Part shown: in pieces, positions 9,182-17,425 of the stretch
How the letters are laid out: each line of letters starts with the position of its first letter
How positions within the stretch are numbered: position 1 is the stretch's first letter
Source of the DNA: Leifsonia xyli
GTDB lineage: Bacteria; Actinomycetota; Actinomycetes; Actinomycetales; Microbacteriaceae
Length of the DNA: 64,000 nucleotides
NCBI GenBank assembly: GCA_001647635.1
Contig: CP014761.1
Span: forward strand, 1,798,001-1,862,000
Direction: 5' to 3'
Made by a program: the position numbers and the translations under genes
The notes under the pieces: generated by a model
The model's database searches: none
The model's input: the letters and a program-made list of their open reading frames with translations, nothing else
What the model was told of the DNA's origin: nothing

Positions 9182-9280
9182 GTGAGCGCAACAGTTCTTC
9201 GGGTCGTGGCGGGTGCGGCGTTCGCGCTCGTGATGGTGGGCGCGGCGGTCGTCGCCGTGGCCTTCGGGGTGCACCCGTGA
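9182..9280 (+). CDS. Putative 32-residue single-helix membrane peptide
   Basis: Frame GTG at 9182 to TGA at 9280 encodes VSATVLRVVAGAAF, then an uninterrupted Ala/Val helix of about 23 residues and the end FGVHP. The pattern of a one-helix mini membrane protein is clear, but support for translation is thin: AAGGGG is only one base from the GTG, and a better spaced GGGAG lies 17 bases away. It fits in the gap between two genes transcribed the other way. Confidence 0.4.
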   Translation: MSATVLRVVAGAAFALVMVGAAVVAVAFGVHP

Positions 9281-9305
9281 GGTCGTGTTCCGGGGCGGGC
9301 GCTCG

Positions 9306-9662
9306 TCAGTAGCGCAAGGGGAGCAGGCCCTCCAGGGTCGCCCGCTGACCCGAGGCGTGAACCGCTCCGGAGGCGACCCCCTGCTCCCACGTCGTCGCGC
9401 CGGAGGCGAGGGCCAGCCAGGTCGCGGCATCCGTCTCGATGACGTTGGGCGGCGTCCCGCGGGTGTGGCGCGGGCCGGGGATGCACTGCACGGCCCCGAA
9501 CGGAGGCACGCGCACCTCGACCGTATTGCCCGGAGCGCGCTCCGCCAGCAGCTGCAGCAGGTAGCGCACCGCGGTGGCTGTGGTGTCGCGGTCCGCTCCG
9601 CCCGCGACCGCCGCGCGCACGGCCGGGCCACCGACCTCGTGGGGGATCTTCGCTCTCGCCAT
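9306..9662 (-). CDS. Sterol-carrier-type (SCP2-like) small protein
   Basis: 118 residues. Features are ARAKIPHEVGGPAVRAAV at the N-terminus, AVRYLLQLLAERAPGNTVEVRVPPFGAVQCI in the middle, and TPPNVIETDAATWLALASG near the end. The last motif is the part shared with SCP2/sterol-carrier-like domains in actinobacteria (a lipid-binding fold). Start choice: GGGGGAGG abuts the ATG at 9671 with no spacing but is nine bases from the ATG at 9662, so 9662 is preferred. Divergent from purD. The ligand is unknown. Confidence 0.75.
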   Translation of the reverse strand: MARAKIPHEVGGPAVRAAVAGGADRDTTATAVRYLLQLLAERAPGNTVEVRVPPFGAVQCIPGPRHTRGTPPNVIETDAATWLALASGATTWEQGVASGAVHASGQRATLEGLLPLRY

Positions 9663-9706
9663 GTCGTCCATCCTCCCCCAGTCCCGACGGCCTGGGCCGC
9701 TCCCTC

Positions 9707-9721
9707 TAGCATGGTGGCGTG
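9707..9721 (+). promoter_or_regulatory. purD -10 box with leaderless start
   Basis: TAGCAT (9707-9712), six bases, then the GTG start. Transcription would begin at or beside the start codon, with no room for a ribosome-binding site. Confidence 0.55.
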
Positions 9722-10975
9722 AAGATCCTCATCCTCGGTTCCGGTGCCCGTGAGCACGCCATCATCACCGCGCTGCTCGCCGAGGAGGCCGGCCACGACA
9801 TCGTCGCGGCGCCCGGCAACGCCGGCATCGCCCAGGATGTCCGGGTGGAGCCGGGGCTGGACCCGCTCGACGGCCAGGCGGTCACCGAGTACGTGATCGA
9901 GAACGGGATCGAGCTGGTCGTCATCGGCCCGGAGGCGCCGCTCGTCGCGGGCGTCGCCGACCCGCTGCGGACGCGCGGCATCCCCGTGTTCGGGCCGGGC
10001 AAGGCCGCGGCGCAGCTGGAGGGCTCCAAGGCGTTCGCGAAGCGGATCATGGATGCGGCGGGCGTACCGACCGGACGCGCCGTGCGCGCCGAGACCCTGG
10101 AGGAGGCAGAGCGCGCGCTCGACGACCTGGGCGCACCGTACGTCGTGAAGGCCGACGGGCTCGCCGCCGGCAAGGGCGTGCTGGTGACGTCCGACCGGGA
10201 CGCGGCCGTCGAGCACGCCACGCACTGGCTGCAGCACGGCGGGGTGCTCGTGGAGGAGTTCCTCGACGGTCAGGAGGTGTCGCTCTTCCTCGTCAGCGAC
10301 GGGCACGACGTGCTGCCGCTGTCACCCGCACAGGACTACAAGCGCCTCCTCGACGGGGACGCGGGTCCGAACACCGGCGGCATGGGCGCCTACTCCCCGC
10401 TGCCGTGGCTGCCGGACGGCTTCGTCGACGAGGTGATCGACACCATCGCACTGCCGACCGTGCGGACGCTCGCCGCCGAGCAGACGCCGTTCATCGGCCT
10501 CCTGTACTGCGGTCTGATCGTGACCGACCGGGGCATCCGCGTCATCGAGTTCAACGCCCGGTTCGGCGACCCGGAGACGCAGGTTGTGCTCCCCCGGCTC
10601 GTGACCCCGCTGTCGTCGCTGCTGTACGCGGCCGCGACGGGCGGGCTCGGCGGGATGCCGCGTCCGGAGTTCGCGCTCGACACCGCGGTCACCGTGGTGC
10701 TGGCGAGCGAGGGCTACCCCGAGGCGCCGCAGACGGGCCGCCCGATCACCGGTCTGGAGGCGGCGGCCGCGGTCCCCGAGGTGACCATCGCGCACGCGGC
10801 CACCGCCGTGGACGAGGCGACGGGCGATCTCGTCGCGACCGGCGGACGCGTGCTGTCCGTCGTCGCGCGCGGCACCGGTTTCGCCGAGGCGCGCGAGCGT
10901 GCCTACGCGGCGCTCGACCTCATCCACCTCGACGGCGCGCAGTACCGCACCGACATCGCCGCCCGCGTCTCCTGA
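9719..10975 (+). CDS. purD: Phosphoribosylamine-glycine ligase (GAR synthetase)
   Basis: 418 residues, full length. It joins phosphoribosylamine and glycine with ATP (step two of purine synthesis). The N-terminal strand MKILILGSGAREHAI, VIGPEAPLVAGVAD, and the ATP-grasp segment with VVKADGLAAGKGV, EEFLDGQEVSLF, DAGPNTGGMGAYSP and VIEFNARFGDPETQ are all present. The GTG at 9719 is the only start consistent with the conserved N-terminus. It is transcribed alone, apparently from a leaderless promoter; the next gene is convergent and only nine bases away. Confidence 0.97.
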   Translation: MKILILGSGAREHAIITALLAEEAGHDIVAAPGNAGIAQDVRVEPGLDPLDGQAVTEYVIENGIELVVIGPEAPLVAGVADPLRTRGIPVFGPGKAAAQLEGSKAFAKRIMDAAGVPTGRAVRAETLEEAERALDDLGAPYVVKADGLAAGKGVLVTSDRDAAVEHATHWLQHGGVLVEEFLDGQEVSLFLVSDGHDVLPLSPAQDYKRLLDGDAGPNTGGMGAYSPLPWLPDGFVDEVIDTIALPTVRTLAAEQTPFIGLLYCGLIVTDRGIRVIEFNARFGDPETQVVLPRLVTPLSSLLYAAATGGLGGMPRPEFALDTAVTVVLASEGYPEAPQTGRPITGLEAAAAVPEVTIAHAATAVDEATGDLVATGGRVLSVVARGTGFAEARERAYAALDLIHLDGAQYRTDIAARVS

Positions 10976-10984
10976 CCCCGCCGG

Positions 10985-12232
10985 TCAGGCGAGGAGGCGG
11001 GCGAGGAACGGGTTGCGGAAGCGCGCGTCCGGGTCGAAGCGGGTCGCCAAGGCGGCGAAGTCGGCAAGGTGCGGGTAGAGGGACGGCACCATTCCGTCGC
11101 GGTCGAGGTAGAGCTTGCCCCAGTGCGGGCGCGCGCCGAGCGGCAGCAGGGCCGCCTCGATACGCGGGAGCACCGCCTCCACCCCGGCCTGGTCGCGGAA
11201 CCAGGTGAAGTGCAGCCCGACCGCGTCCGTCCCGTAGGCCGTCGACAGCCATAGGTCGTCGGCGGCGATGGTGCGGATCTCGCTGATCTGCAGCAGCGGG
11301 GCGATGACAGGCGCGAGTGCCCTGACCGCTTCGATCGCCTCGACGGCGCGGGCCCGGGGCACCAGGTACTCCGACTGGATCTCCTCGCCGTTTGATGGGG
11401 TGAAGGCGAACCGGAAGTGCGCCAGTCGCTCGCTCCACGGGCCGACGACGCCGAGCTGCTCGGTGGTGTTCCGCACGTCCATCGTCGGGATCATGTGCCG
11501 CGGCTCGGTCAGGGCCGGCGCGCCGAAGAAGTCGTCCTCGATGAGCGACTCGACCCCGTCCAGCTCCTTCAGCCAGGCGAGCGACACCGCCTCCTCGTCC
11601 CAGGTCGTGAAGAGGCTGACACTGTAGGCGGCGGAGGTGACCTCGTCGAAGCGGCCGAGCACGGCCTCCCACGGCACGCCGCCGAACAGCCGCTGACGCG
11701 CGTCGAAGGTGGGCTGGATGTCCAGGGTCACCTCCGTGACCACACCGATCGCGCCGAGTGAGACGACTGCGCCGTCGAAGCCGTCGTCGCCGCGGCGCAG
11801 GTCGACGAGCTCGCCGGAGCCGTTCAGGATGCGCAGGCCCGCGACCGCGGTGGCGAGGTTGCCGTTGCGATCGCCCGAGCCGTGCGTCGCGGTCGCGATC
11901 GCGCCGGCGACCGAGATGTGCGGGAGCGAGGCGAGGTTGTGGAGCGCCCAGCCGGCGTCCTGCAGCTCGCGCGCGAGGTCGCCGTAGCGGACGCCGCCGC
12001 CGACGGTCACCGTGCGGGACTCCTCGTGGATGGTCGCCGCACCGGGCAGTTCGGCCGTGCTGACGAGCAGGCCGCCCGGCACGTCGGCCAGGTCGTTGAA
12101 CGAGTGCCGGCTGCCCAGGGCACGCACCGCGGAGGCGCCCACCACGAGCTCGCCCAGCTCCTCGATCGAGCGCGGGCGAGCGATGCGCTCCGCCCGGTAC
12201 TCGTAGTTGCCCGCCCAGTTCTTCTCGGCCAT
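10985..12232 (-). CDS. FAD-dependent alditol oxidase-like protein
   Basis: 415 residues, the size of Streptomyces alditol oxidase AldO (vanillyl-alcohol oxidase fold). The N-terminus NWAGNYEYRA, GSRHSFN with His43 (the position of the histidine that binds FAD covalently in AldO), SVAGAIATATHGSG for the FAD pyrophosphate, and the C-terminal FDPDARFRNPFL are visible. The family oxidises terminal hydroxyls of sugar alcohols or aldonolactones with O2, giving H2O2. The ATG follows a GGGAGG site. Convergent with purD. The exact alditol is not predictable; L-gulono/arabinono-lactone oxidase is the alternative reading. Confidence 0.85.
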   Translation of the reverse strand: MAEKNWAGNYEYRAERIARPRSIEELGELVVGASAVRALGSRHSFNDLADVPGGLLVSTAELPGAATIHEESRTVTVGGGVRYGDLARELQDAGWALHNLASLPHISVAGAIATATHGSGDRNGNLATAVAGLRILNGSGELVDLRRGDDGFDGAVVSLGAIGVVTEVTLDIQPTFDARQRLFGGVPWEAVLGRFDEVTSAAYSVSLFTTWDEEAVSLAWLKELDGVESLIEDDFFGAPALTEPRHMIPTMDVRNTTEQLGVVGPWSERLAHFRFAFTPSNGEEIQSEYLVPRARAVEAIEAVRALAPVIAPLLQISEIRTIAADDLWLSTAYGTDAVGLHFTWFRDQAGVEAVLPRIEAALLPLGARPHWGKLYLDRDGMVPSLYPHLADFAALATRFDPDARFRNPFLARLLA

Positions 12233-12392
12233 CGCGGCCTCCCTCGGTCACGTCGTGTCCCCTCAGTCTAGGGATGTGAACGTGCGCATCCACGCCGTTC
12301 AGAGCACCGGAAATCGTGTGTAGCCGCCGATTGCGGTGCGGCAGTATCGTCTGCCGTGTCAGAGGGGCTGACCCGACAGAGAGGGGGCCGTC

Positions 12393-12839
12393 ATGGCCGA
12401 ATTCGAATACGGTCCGGCGGAGTTCATGGTCGCGCAGTTTGACACCGACCGGCCGTCGGACGGCGTCTTCCAGGCGATCGGGGACCTCGTCGAGACCGGC
12501 ACGATCCGGGTGCTCGACCTGCTCCTCGTGGAGCGCCACCCGGACGGCAGCGTGGACGTCATCGAGATGCAGGAGAACGACGACGAGATCGACATCGGCG
12601 ATCTTCACCTCGAAGCGCCCGGAATCGCCGGCGACGAGGACGTCGAGCAGGCCGCCCAACTCCTCGAAGACGGGTCCACCGGCGCGATTTTCGTCTTCGA
12701 GCACGTCTGGGCGAAGGATCTCGCCAGCCGCTTCTTCGAGTCGGGCGGGACGGTGCTGTACAGCGAGCGCATCCCCGCGCCGGTGGTGAATGCAGTGGCG
12801 TCGGAGGCGTACGAGGAACTCGAGACGACGGAGAGCTGA
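12393..12839 (+). CDS. DUF6325 family protein
   Basis: 148 residues, soluble and strongly acidic. MAEFEYGPAEFMVAQFD, then a DGVFQAIGDLVETGTIRVLDLLLVE segment and FVFEHVWAKDLASRF. This pattern is that of the small actinobacterial DUF6325 proteins, which often stand directly before a SHOCT protein as here. Function unknown. The ATG is preceded by GAGAGGGGG. The next gene begins 10 bp after its stop, so both are one unit. Confidence 0.8.
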   Translation: MAEFEYGPAEFMVAQFDTDRPSDGVFQAIGDLVETGTIRVLDLLLVERHPDGSVDVIEMQENDDEIDIGDLHLEAPGIAGDEDVEQAAQLLEDGSTGAIFVFEHVWAKDLASRFFESGGTVLYSERIPAPVVNAVASEAYEELETTES

Positions 12840-12849
12840 GGAGAGCATC

Positions 12850-13203
12850 ATGCCATTGAGGAGAATGGGACGCCCGGGACTGATCGGGATGGCGGCGCGA
12901 ACGGCCGTCGTCGCAGGCACGGCCACGGCCGTGTCGGGCAACGTCCAGCGCCGGCAGGCGCAGCGGGAGCAGGACAAGTACGACCAGCAGGCAGCCGAAC
13001 AACAGCAGCAGTACGAGCAGCAGCAGCAGCTGGCGCAGCAGGCTGCGGCTCAGCAGGCGGCCTACCAGCAGCAGGCCGCTCCGGCCGCAGCAGGCGGCGG
13101 CGACGACATGATGGTGCAGCTGCAGCAGCTCGCCACGCTCCATACGCAAGGCGTGCTCACCGACCAGGAGTTCGCGGCAGCGAAAGCGAAGCTGCTCGGG
13201 TAG
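12850..13203 (+). CDS. Gln-rich protein with C-terminal SHOCT domain
   Basis: 117 residues. An N-terminal stretch with Gly/Ala (about 10-30) may be a weak hydrophobic segment; residues about 35-80 are a Gln/Ala-rich coiled coil; the end LQQLATLHTQGVLTDQEFAAAKAKLLG is a SHOCT domain, a short helical oligomerisation motif. The ATG at 12850 has GAGGAGAG at a good distance. Probable partner of the DUF6325 protein; role unknown. Confidence 0.82.
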   Translation: MPLRRMGRPGLIGMAARTAVVAGTATAVSGNVQRRQAQREQDKYDQQAAEQQQQYEQQQQLAQQAAAQQAAYQQQAAPAAAGGGDDMMVQLQQLATLHTQGVLTDQEFAAAKAKLLG

Positions 13204-13220
13204 AACTCGACCCGGCTGCA

Positions 13221-13249
13221 GCATCGCACCCGGAGCCCGGGTGCGATGC
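13221..13249. terminator. Bidirectional hairpin between convergent genes
   Basis: GCATCGCACCCGG and its exact reverse complement, 13-bp arms, are separated by a three-base loop AGC. It stands between the SHOCT gene stop (13203) and the SGNH hydrolase stop (13257). No T-tract. Confidence 0.65.
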
Positions 13250-13256
13250 CGGTGGC

Positions 13257-14630
13257 CTACAGGACGCCGTCGAGAACGGTCTGCGACCCGACGGTGACGG
13301 TGACGTGGTCGCCGTGCTTGAACCCGCCATCCCCTGTGGTGAGGTGGACGCCGTCGCCTCCGATCCAGCCGCTGACGTAGTACCCCACACCCGAGTTCGT
13401 CGCGCCGTGGTAGGCGCCGTTGACGTAGAACGTGGTCTGGTTGTTCGACGAGAACAGCGCACTCGACAGGTGCACGGCGAGACGCCCGTCACTCGTGAGG
13501 GTCGCGCTGTAGACCGAGTCCACCTGCGTGTCGGCCAAGAGGGCGATAGCGGACGGCGACGGGTAGCTGTTACCCGGGGCGCCGGGAACGATGCCGACCT
13601 GGACGCGGTCGCCCGCCTTCACGGTGACTCGGGGCACGACGTTCACAGTGTTCCGGTCCGTGGAGACGCTCGAGTAGTAGCTGCTGCCCCGGTAGGTCTC
13701 CCCCACGTAGGACCCGTTGACCCAGAAGATGACGCGGTTGGCGGACTGCTGCAGTTCGCGGGTCATCGCGATGGTGAGCTGCCCCTGCGAGGCCGAGACT
13801 TGCACGGGGTGCTGCGGTGCGGCGAGGAGGGCCGCGACGCGAGCGTGTCCGGCGGCAGTGGGATGCATCCACTCCCAGGTGGACCCGGATCCCGCGTTGA
13901 CGATCCACGGCGACGCCGAGCAGATCCCGTGCCCGGAGAAGTCGTTTCGGACGTCGCGGTAGGCGAAGCCCGCCGCGGCGGCCCGCGCGGAAATGGTGTC
14001 GGAGAGGCGGTCCGACATGGTGTTCAGCACCTGTCGCTTGGCGGACGACCAGAGGGAACAGGATGCCGAACCGTCGAAGAGCCGCGGATAGCCGACGACC
14101 TGGAACGACGCGTAGGGCGCGAGCGTTTTGGCGCGCGAGTAGAGCGCGTCGAGCTTCGCGGGCAACGCTGCGAGCAGCGCCGACGTGGTGGTCTGCAGGT
14201 AGGAGGTGCAGTCGGCGTCGGTTCCGAGAAGGCACGTCGTGATCGCGTCGGTGAAGCCGATGTCGTTGCCGCCCGCCTGGACCGACGCGGTGGTCGCGGA
14301 ACCGAGCGCGGCGGTGATCGCCGCTCCCGCGCCGCCGGCGGTCAGTACCGTCTCCGTGGTCGCTCCGTTGCACGCGAAGGACTGGCTGCGGACAGCGGGG
14401 TACGCGGACGCCCACGCCTGTGGGTAGGCGTTCGTGCTGCGATGGCAGTCCCCGCTGCCCGCGTCGTACGAGCCCGCGCCGTTACCGGCGGCATAGGAGT
14501 CCCCCAACGCCACGTAACTGCCCGTGAGTTGGTTAGCGGTCACGGCCGACGCGGGACTGGCGGCGATGACGACGCCCCCGACCAGCATGGCCGTCGAGAC
14601 GGCTGCCGCCGCGATCTTCGTGCACCTCAT
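13257..14630 (-). CDS. Secreted SGNH/GDSL hydrolase with two C-terminal repeat domains
   Basis: 457 residues. Signal peptide 1-29 (MRCTKIAAAAVSTAMLVGG..ASPASA). The SGNH catalytic domain (about 36-265) shows VALGDSYAAG with nucleophile Ser45, GGNDIGF (block III Gly/Asn) and HPTAAGH (block V His). The Cys pattern (DCHRS, SFACNG, TCLLG, CTSYL, SCSLW, GICSAS) fits the disulphide-rich lipase group of Streptomyces scabies esterase/lipase. Residues about 275-360 and 365-450 are two copies of a beta-rich unit, each with F(W/Y)VNG(S/A)Y and a later GDxVxV motif. It probably acts on esters outside the cell. The ATG follows AGAAAGAGG. Confidence 0.87.
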   Translation of the reverse strand: MRCTKIAAAAVSTAMLVGGVVIAASPASAVTANQLTGSYVALGDSYAAGNGAGSYDAGSGDCHRSTNAYPQAWASAYPAVRSQSFACNGATTETVLTAGGAGAAITAALGSATTASVQAGGNDIGFTDAITTCLLGTDADCTSYLQTTTSALLAALPAKLDALYSRAKTLAPYASFQVVGYPRLFDGSASCSLWSSAKRQVLNTMSDRLSDTISARAAAAGFAYRDVRNDFSGHGICSASPWIVNAGSGSTWEWMHPTAAGHARVAALLAAPQHPVQVSASQGQLTIAMTRELQQSANRVIFWVNGSYVGETYRGSSYYSSVSTDRNTVNVVPRVTVKAGDRVQVGIVPGAPGNSYPSPSAIALLADTQVDSVYSATLTSDGRLAVHLSSALFSSNNQTTFYVNGAYHGATNSGVGYYVSGWIGGDGVHLTTGDGGFKHGDHVTVTVGSQTVLDGVL

Positions 14631-14765
14631 AGTGCCTCTTTCTTTCGCGCCGCACCCGAGGGCGCAGCAGATTGGGCGGCGCTCCGGGGAGCGACGCCGG
14701 GCGGCCCTAGTTCCGCCTACCTCTTGAGACGAGATGACGGACGGTATCGTGACGCCGGGTCCGCC

Positions 14766-14781
14766 TAAACTGGATCGCGTG
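14766..14781 (+). promoter_or_regulatory. purC -10 box with leaderless start
   Basis: TAAACT (14766-14771), seven bases, then the GTG start at 14779. No ribosome-binding site lies between. Confidence 0.55.
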
Positions 14782-15681
14782 ATCGAACTTCCGGGATGGG
14801 TCCACGTCTACTCGGGCAAGGTGCGCGACCTGTACGTGCCCGAGGGCGCCACGGGACTCGCCGACACGGACAGCGTGCTGGTCGTCGCCAGCGACCGCGT
14901 CAGCGCGTTCGACCACGTCCTCGAGCCGGGCATCCCGGGCAAGGGCGAGCTGCTCACCACACTGAGCCTGTGGTGGTTCGACCAGCTCGACGACGTCCCG
15001 AACCACCTCATCCCGGACCACGTCCTGGACGGCGACCGCGTCGTGGAGCGGATTCCCGCGGCGGTCTCCGGCCGGTCGATGCTCGTGAAGCCGCTCGACA
15101 TGTTCCCGATCGAGTGCGTCGTGCGCGGCTACCTCACCGGCAGCGGCTGGGCCGAGTACCAGGCGTCGCAGAGTGTGTGCGGCATCCCGCTGCCCGGCGG
15201 CCTGCGGAACGGCGACCGGCTGCCCGAGCCGATCTACACCCCCGCGTGGAAGGCGCCGCAGGGCGAGCACGACGAGAACATCAGCTTCGACCGGACGGTC
15301 GAGCTCGTCGGACCGCACATCGCGGAAGAGCTGCGGCGGTTGTCCCTTCACGTCTACGCAAGCGGGGCGGAGATCGCCGAGGCCCACGGCGTCATCATCG
15401 CCGACACGAAGTTCGAGTTCGGCGCCGACCGCTCGACGGGCGAGATCACCCTCGCCGACGAGGTGCTGACCAGCGACTCGAGCCGGTACTGGGACGCTGC
15501 GGCGTTCGCCGCCGGCACCACGCCGGAGGAGCGGATGGCGAGCTTCGACAAGCAGATCGTGCGCGACTGGCTGGCCGCCCACTGGGACAAGTCCGGCACC
15601 CCGCCCGAGCTCCCCGCCGACGTCGTCGAGCGGACCGCGGCGAAGTACCGGGAGCTGCTGGAGCGGTTGACCGGCGCCTGA
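14779..15681 (+). CDS. purC: SAICAR synthetase (phosphoribosylaminoimidazole-succinocarboxamide synthase)
   Basis: 300 residues. It condenses CAIR and aspartate with ATP. Landmarks: HVYSGKVRDLYV near residue 10, VASDRVSAFDHVL, CVVRGYLTGSGWAEYQ, GIPLPGGLRNGDRLPEPIYTPAWKAP, ADTKFEFGAD and LADEVLTSDSSRYW. The length is that of the longer actinobacterial/yeast-like PurC form rather than the 237-residue E. coli form. The in-frame ATG at 14734 lies upstream of the -10 box, so the GTG at 14779 is preferred. Monocistronic; divergent from the secreted hydrolase. Confidence 0.96.
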   Translation: MIELPGWVHVYSGKVRDLYVPEGATGLADTDSVLVVASDRVSAFDHVLEPGIPGKGELLTTLSLWWFDQLDDVPNHLIPDHVLDGDRVVERIPAAVSGRSMLVKPLDMFPIECVVRGYLTGSGWAEYQASQSVCGIPLPGGLRNGDRLPEPIYTPAWKAPQGEHDENISFDRTVELVGPHIAEELRRLSLHVYASGAEIAEAHGVIIADTKFEFGADRSTGEITLADEVLTSDSSRYWDAAAFAAGTTPEERMASFDKQIVRDWLAAHWDKSGTPPELPADVVERTAAKYRELLERLTGA

Positions 15682-15728
15682 CCCGGACCCCTCCTCGGCG
15701 CATGTCGCCGCGCGCATGCGCAGAGGGA

Positions 15729-15743
15729 TAGCGTCCCCTCATG
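15729..15743 (+). promoter_or_regulatory. -10 box with leaderless start, RraA-like gene
   Basis: TAGCGT (15729-15734), six bases CCCCTC, then ATG at 15741. Confidence 0.5.
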
Positions 15744-16421
15744 GACACCCCTCCCGCCACCGCGGCCATCGCCGACGCCGCCGTCCGGTTTGGCATCCCC
15801 GTCGGCACCGCACCCGTGAGCCTGCTCCCGCTGCTGCCCGGCCGCCCGTTCGCGGGCCCGGCCGCGCCCGTCACGCACCTCGGCAGCGTGGATGTGCTGC
15901 TCGAGACGATCGACGACGCCCCGCCCGGCGCGGTCCTCGTCGTCGACAACGGCGGCCGGGACGACGAGGCCTGCGTCGGAGACCTGATGCTGCTGGAGGC
16001 GGCGACCGCCGGGATGGCCGGCGCGGTCATCTGGGGCCGGCACCGCGACACCGCGCAGCTCCGCGAGATCGGGCTCCCGGTGTTCAGCCGGGGCGCACAT
16101 CCCTTCGGTCCTCGACGCGTGCCGCCGCCCGGGTCCGCGATGCGCACGGCGTTCCTCGACGGCGTCACGGTCACCCCTGACCACTGGGTCGTCGCCGACG
16201 ACGACGGCGTGCTCGTGCTCGCCGGCGAGACCCGAGAGCGGTTGTTCGCGGAGGCCCGGCGCATCCAGACGGTCGAGGGAGCGCAGGCCGATCGGATGCG
16301 CGAGGGCGCTTCACTGCGCGACCAGCTCGACTTCGCGCGGTACCGCCGCGAGCAGGCAGCAGACCCGTCGCTGACCCTGCGTCGCTACCTCGCCGCGAAC
16401 GGCGGAGCGATCGAGACGTGA
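15741..16421 (+). CDS. RraA-like family protein
   Basis: 226 residues. The region GAVLVVDNGGRDDEACVGDLMLLEA followed by GMAGAVIWGRHRDTAQL reproduces the RraA/4-hydroxy-4-methyl-2-oxoglutarate aldolase core (GD..A..A...G..G.V..G..RD). Members are either RNase E regulators or metal-dependent oxaloacetate/HMG aldolases; which applies here cannot be read from sequence alone. The C-terminal 50 residues add a charged helical tail (REGASLRDQLDFARYRREQ). Followed 33 bp later by the VOC gene on the same strand. Confidence 0.75.
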   Translation: MDTPPATAAIADAAVRFGIPVGTAPVSLLPLLPGRPFAGPAAPVTHLGSVDVLLETIDDAPPGAVLVVDNGGRDDEACVGDLMLLEAATAGMAGAVIWGRHRDTAQLREIGLPVFSRGAHPFGPRRVPPPGSAMRTAFLDGVTVTPDHWVVADDDGVLVLAGETRERLFAEARRIQTVEGAQADRMREGASLRDQLDFARYRREQAADPSLTLRRYLAANGGAIET

Positions 16422-16454
16422 AATAGTCCCGGTCCGGCCGGTGTTCTGTGAGGT

Positions 16455-17348
16455 ATGCCCGAACTCCTGCCCGCCGATTCCGCCATGGGGGCCGTCACCC
16501 TGCGCGTCGCCGACCTCGACCTGATGACGCGCTACTACCGTGATGCCGTGACGTTGAGCGTGCTCGCCGCCGAGGGCGACCGCGTCATCCTGGGCCGCGG
16601 GTCGACGCCCGCGGTGATCCTCCAGCACGCCCCGGAGCTGCGGCATGCCTCCCCGGGCGAGGCCGGGCTGTTCCACACGGCGATCGTGTTCGACACGCAG
16701 GAGGCGCTGGCCGCTGCGGTCTACTCGGTCGGGACGCGCGCGCCGGGAACCTTCACCGGCAGCGCCGACCACCTCGTCAGTACGGCGTTCTACTTCACCG
16801 ACCCGGAGGGCAACGGCGTCGAACTGTACTGGGACCGCGACCGCAGTCAATGGAGCTGGACGCACGGCCAGGTCGAGATGGCGACGCTGTACCTCGACCC
16901 CAACCGCTTCCTCACGGAGCACCTGACCGAGCGGGGCGCGGCGCTCGCACGGGCAGACGACCTCATCCCGTTCGGCGACGCGAGTGTCGGGCACGTGCAC
17001 CTGTCGGTCGGAGACGTGGAGTCGGCACGGGCCTTCTACGTCGACCGGCTCGGATTCGAGACCACGGCGGCGCTCGGCGGCAGCGCGCTCTTCGTCAGCG
17101 CCGGCGGGTACCACCACCACATGGCGATGAACACGTGGAACAGCCGCGGCGCCGGGCGCCGGCAGCTCGCGCTCGGGCTCGGTCAGGTCGAGATCCGCGT
17201 GCCGTCGGCCGACGACCTCGGCGAGCTGAGCGAGCGGATGCGGCACTACGGCGTCGAGGCGCGCGACGACGGTCGGTCCGTCGCCTTCGACGACCCGTGG
17301 GCGAACGCCGTCCGCGTGGTGGCCGAAACGGAGGACGTGCCGGCCTGA
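16455..17348 (+). CDS. VOC family protein, two glyoxalase-fold modules (CatE-like)
   Basis: 297 residues, made of two glyoxalase/dioxygenase modules. The first (about 12-135) has VTLRVADLDLMTRYYRDAV and FYFTDPEGNGVELYWDR; the second (about 170-290) has GHVHLSVGDVESARAFYVDRLGF and YHHHMAMNTWNSRGAG. Metal-binding positions of catechol-2,3-dioxygenase-like VOC proteins appear as His (LFHTA; HVHL) and Glu (VELYW). It probably binds Fe or another divalent metal and acts on a small aromatic or carbonyl compound; the substrate is unknown. GAGGT lies immediately before the ATG. Confidence 0.82.
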   Translation: MPELLPADSAMGAVTLRVADLDLMTRYYRDAVTLSVLAAEGDRVILGRGSTPAVILQHAPELRHASPGEAGLFHTAIVFDTQEALAAAVYSVGTRAPGTFTGSADHLVSTAFYFTDPEGNGVELYWDRDRSQWSWTHGQVEMATLYLDPNRFLTEHLTERGAALARADDLIPFGDASVGHVHLSVGDVESARAFYVDRLGFETTAALGGSALFVSAGGYHHHMAMNTWNSRGAGRRQLALGLGQVEIRVPSADDLGELSERMRHYGVEARDDGRSVAFDDPWANAVRVVAETEDVPA

Positions 17349-17365
17349 CACGCCGCGCCCGACGC

Positions 17366-17413
17366 GAAAAGGAGGAGGTCGCTGCCGTGATGGCTGCGAC
17401 CTCCTCCCTTTTC
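17366..17413. terminator. Bidirectional intrinsic terminator
   Basis: A long inverted repeat, GAAAAGGAGGAGGTCGC against GCGACCTCCTCCCTTTTC with one bulged base and a 13-base loop. The arm ends supply T-runs on both strands. It lies between the convergent VOC and MFS genes. Confidence 0.8.
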
Positions 17414-17425
17414 AGCGCGAAGCGG

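Noticed and set aside
10920..12977. 685-codon minus-strand frame
   Set aside because: Overlaps the alditol-oxidase gene in another frame of the same strand and the DUF6325 gene; Arg-rich shadow sequence.
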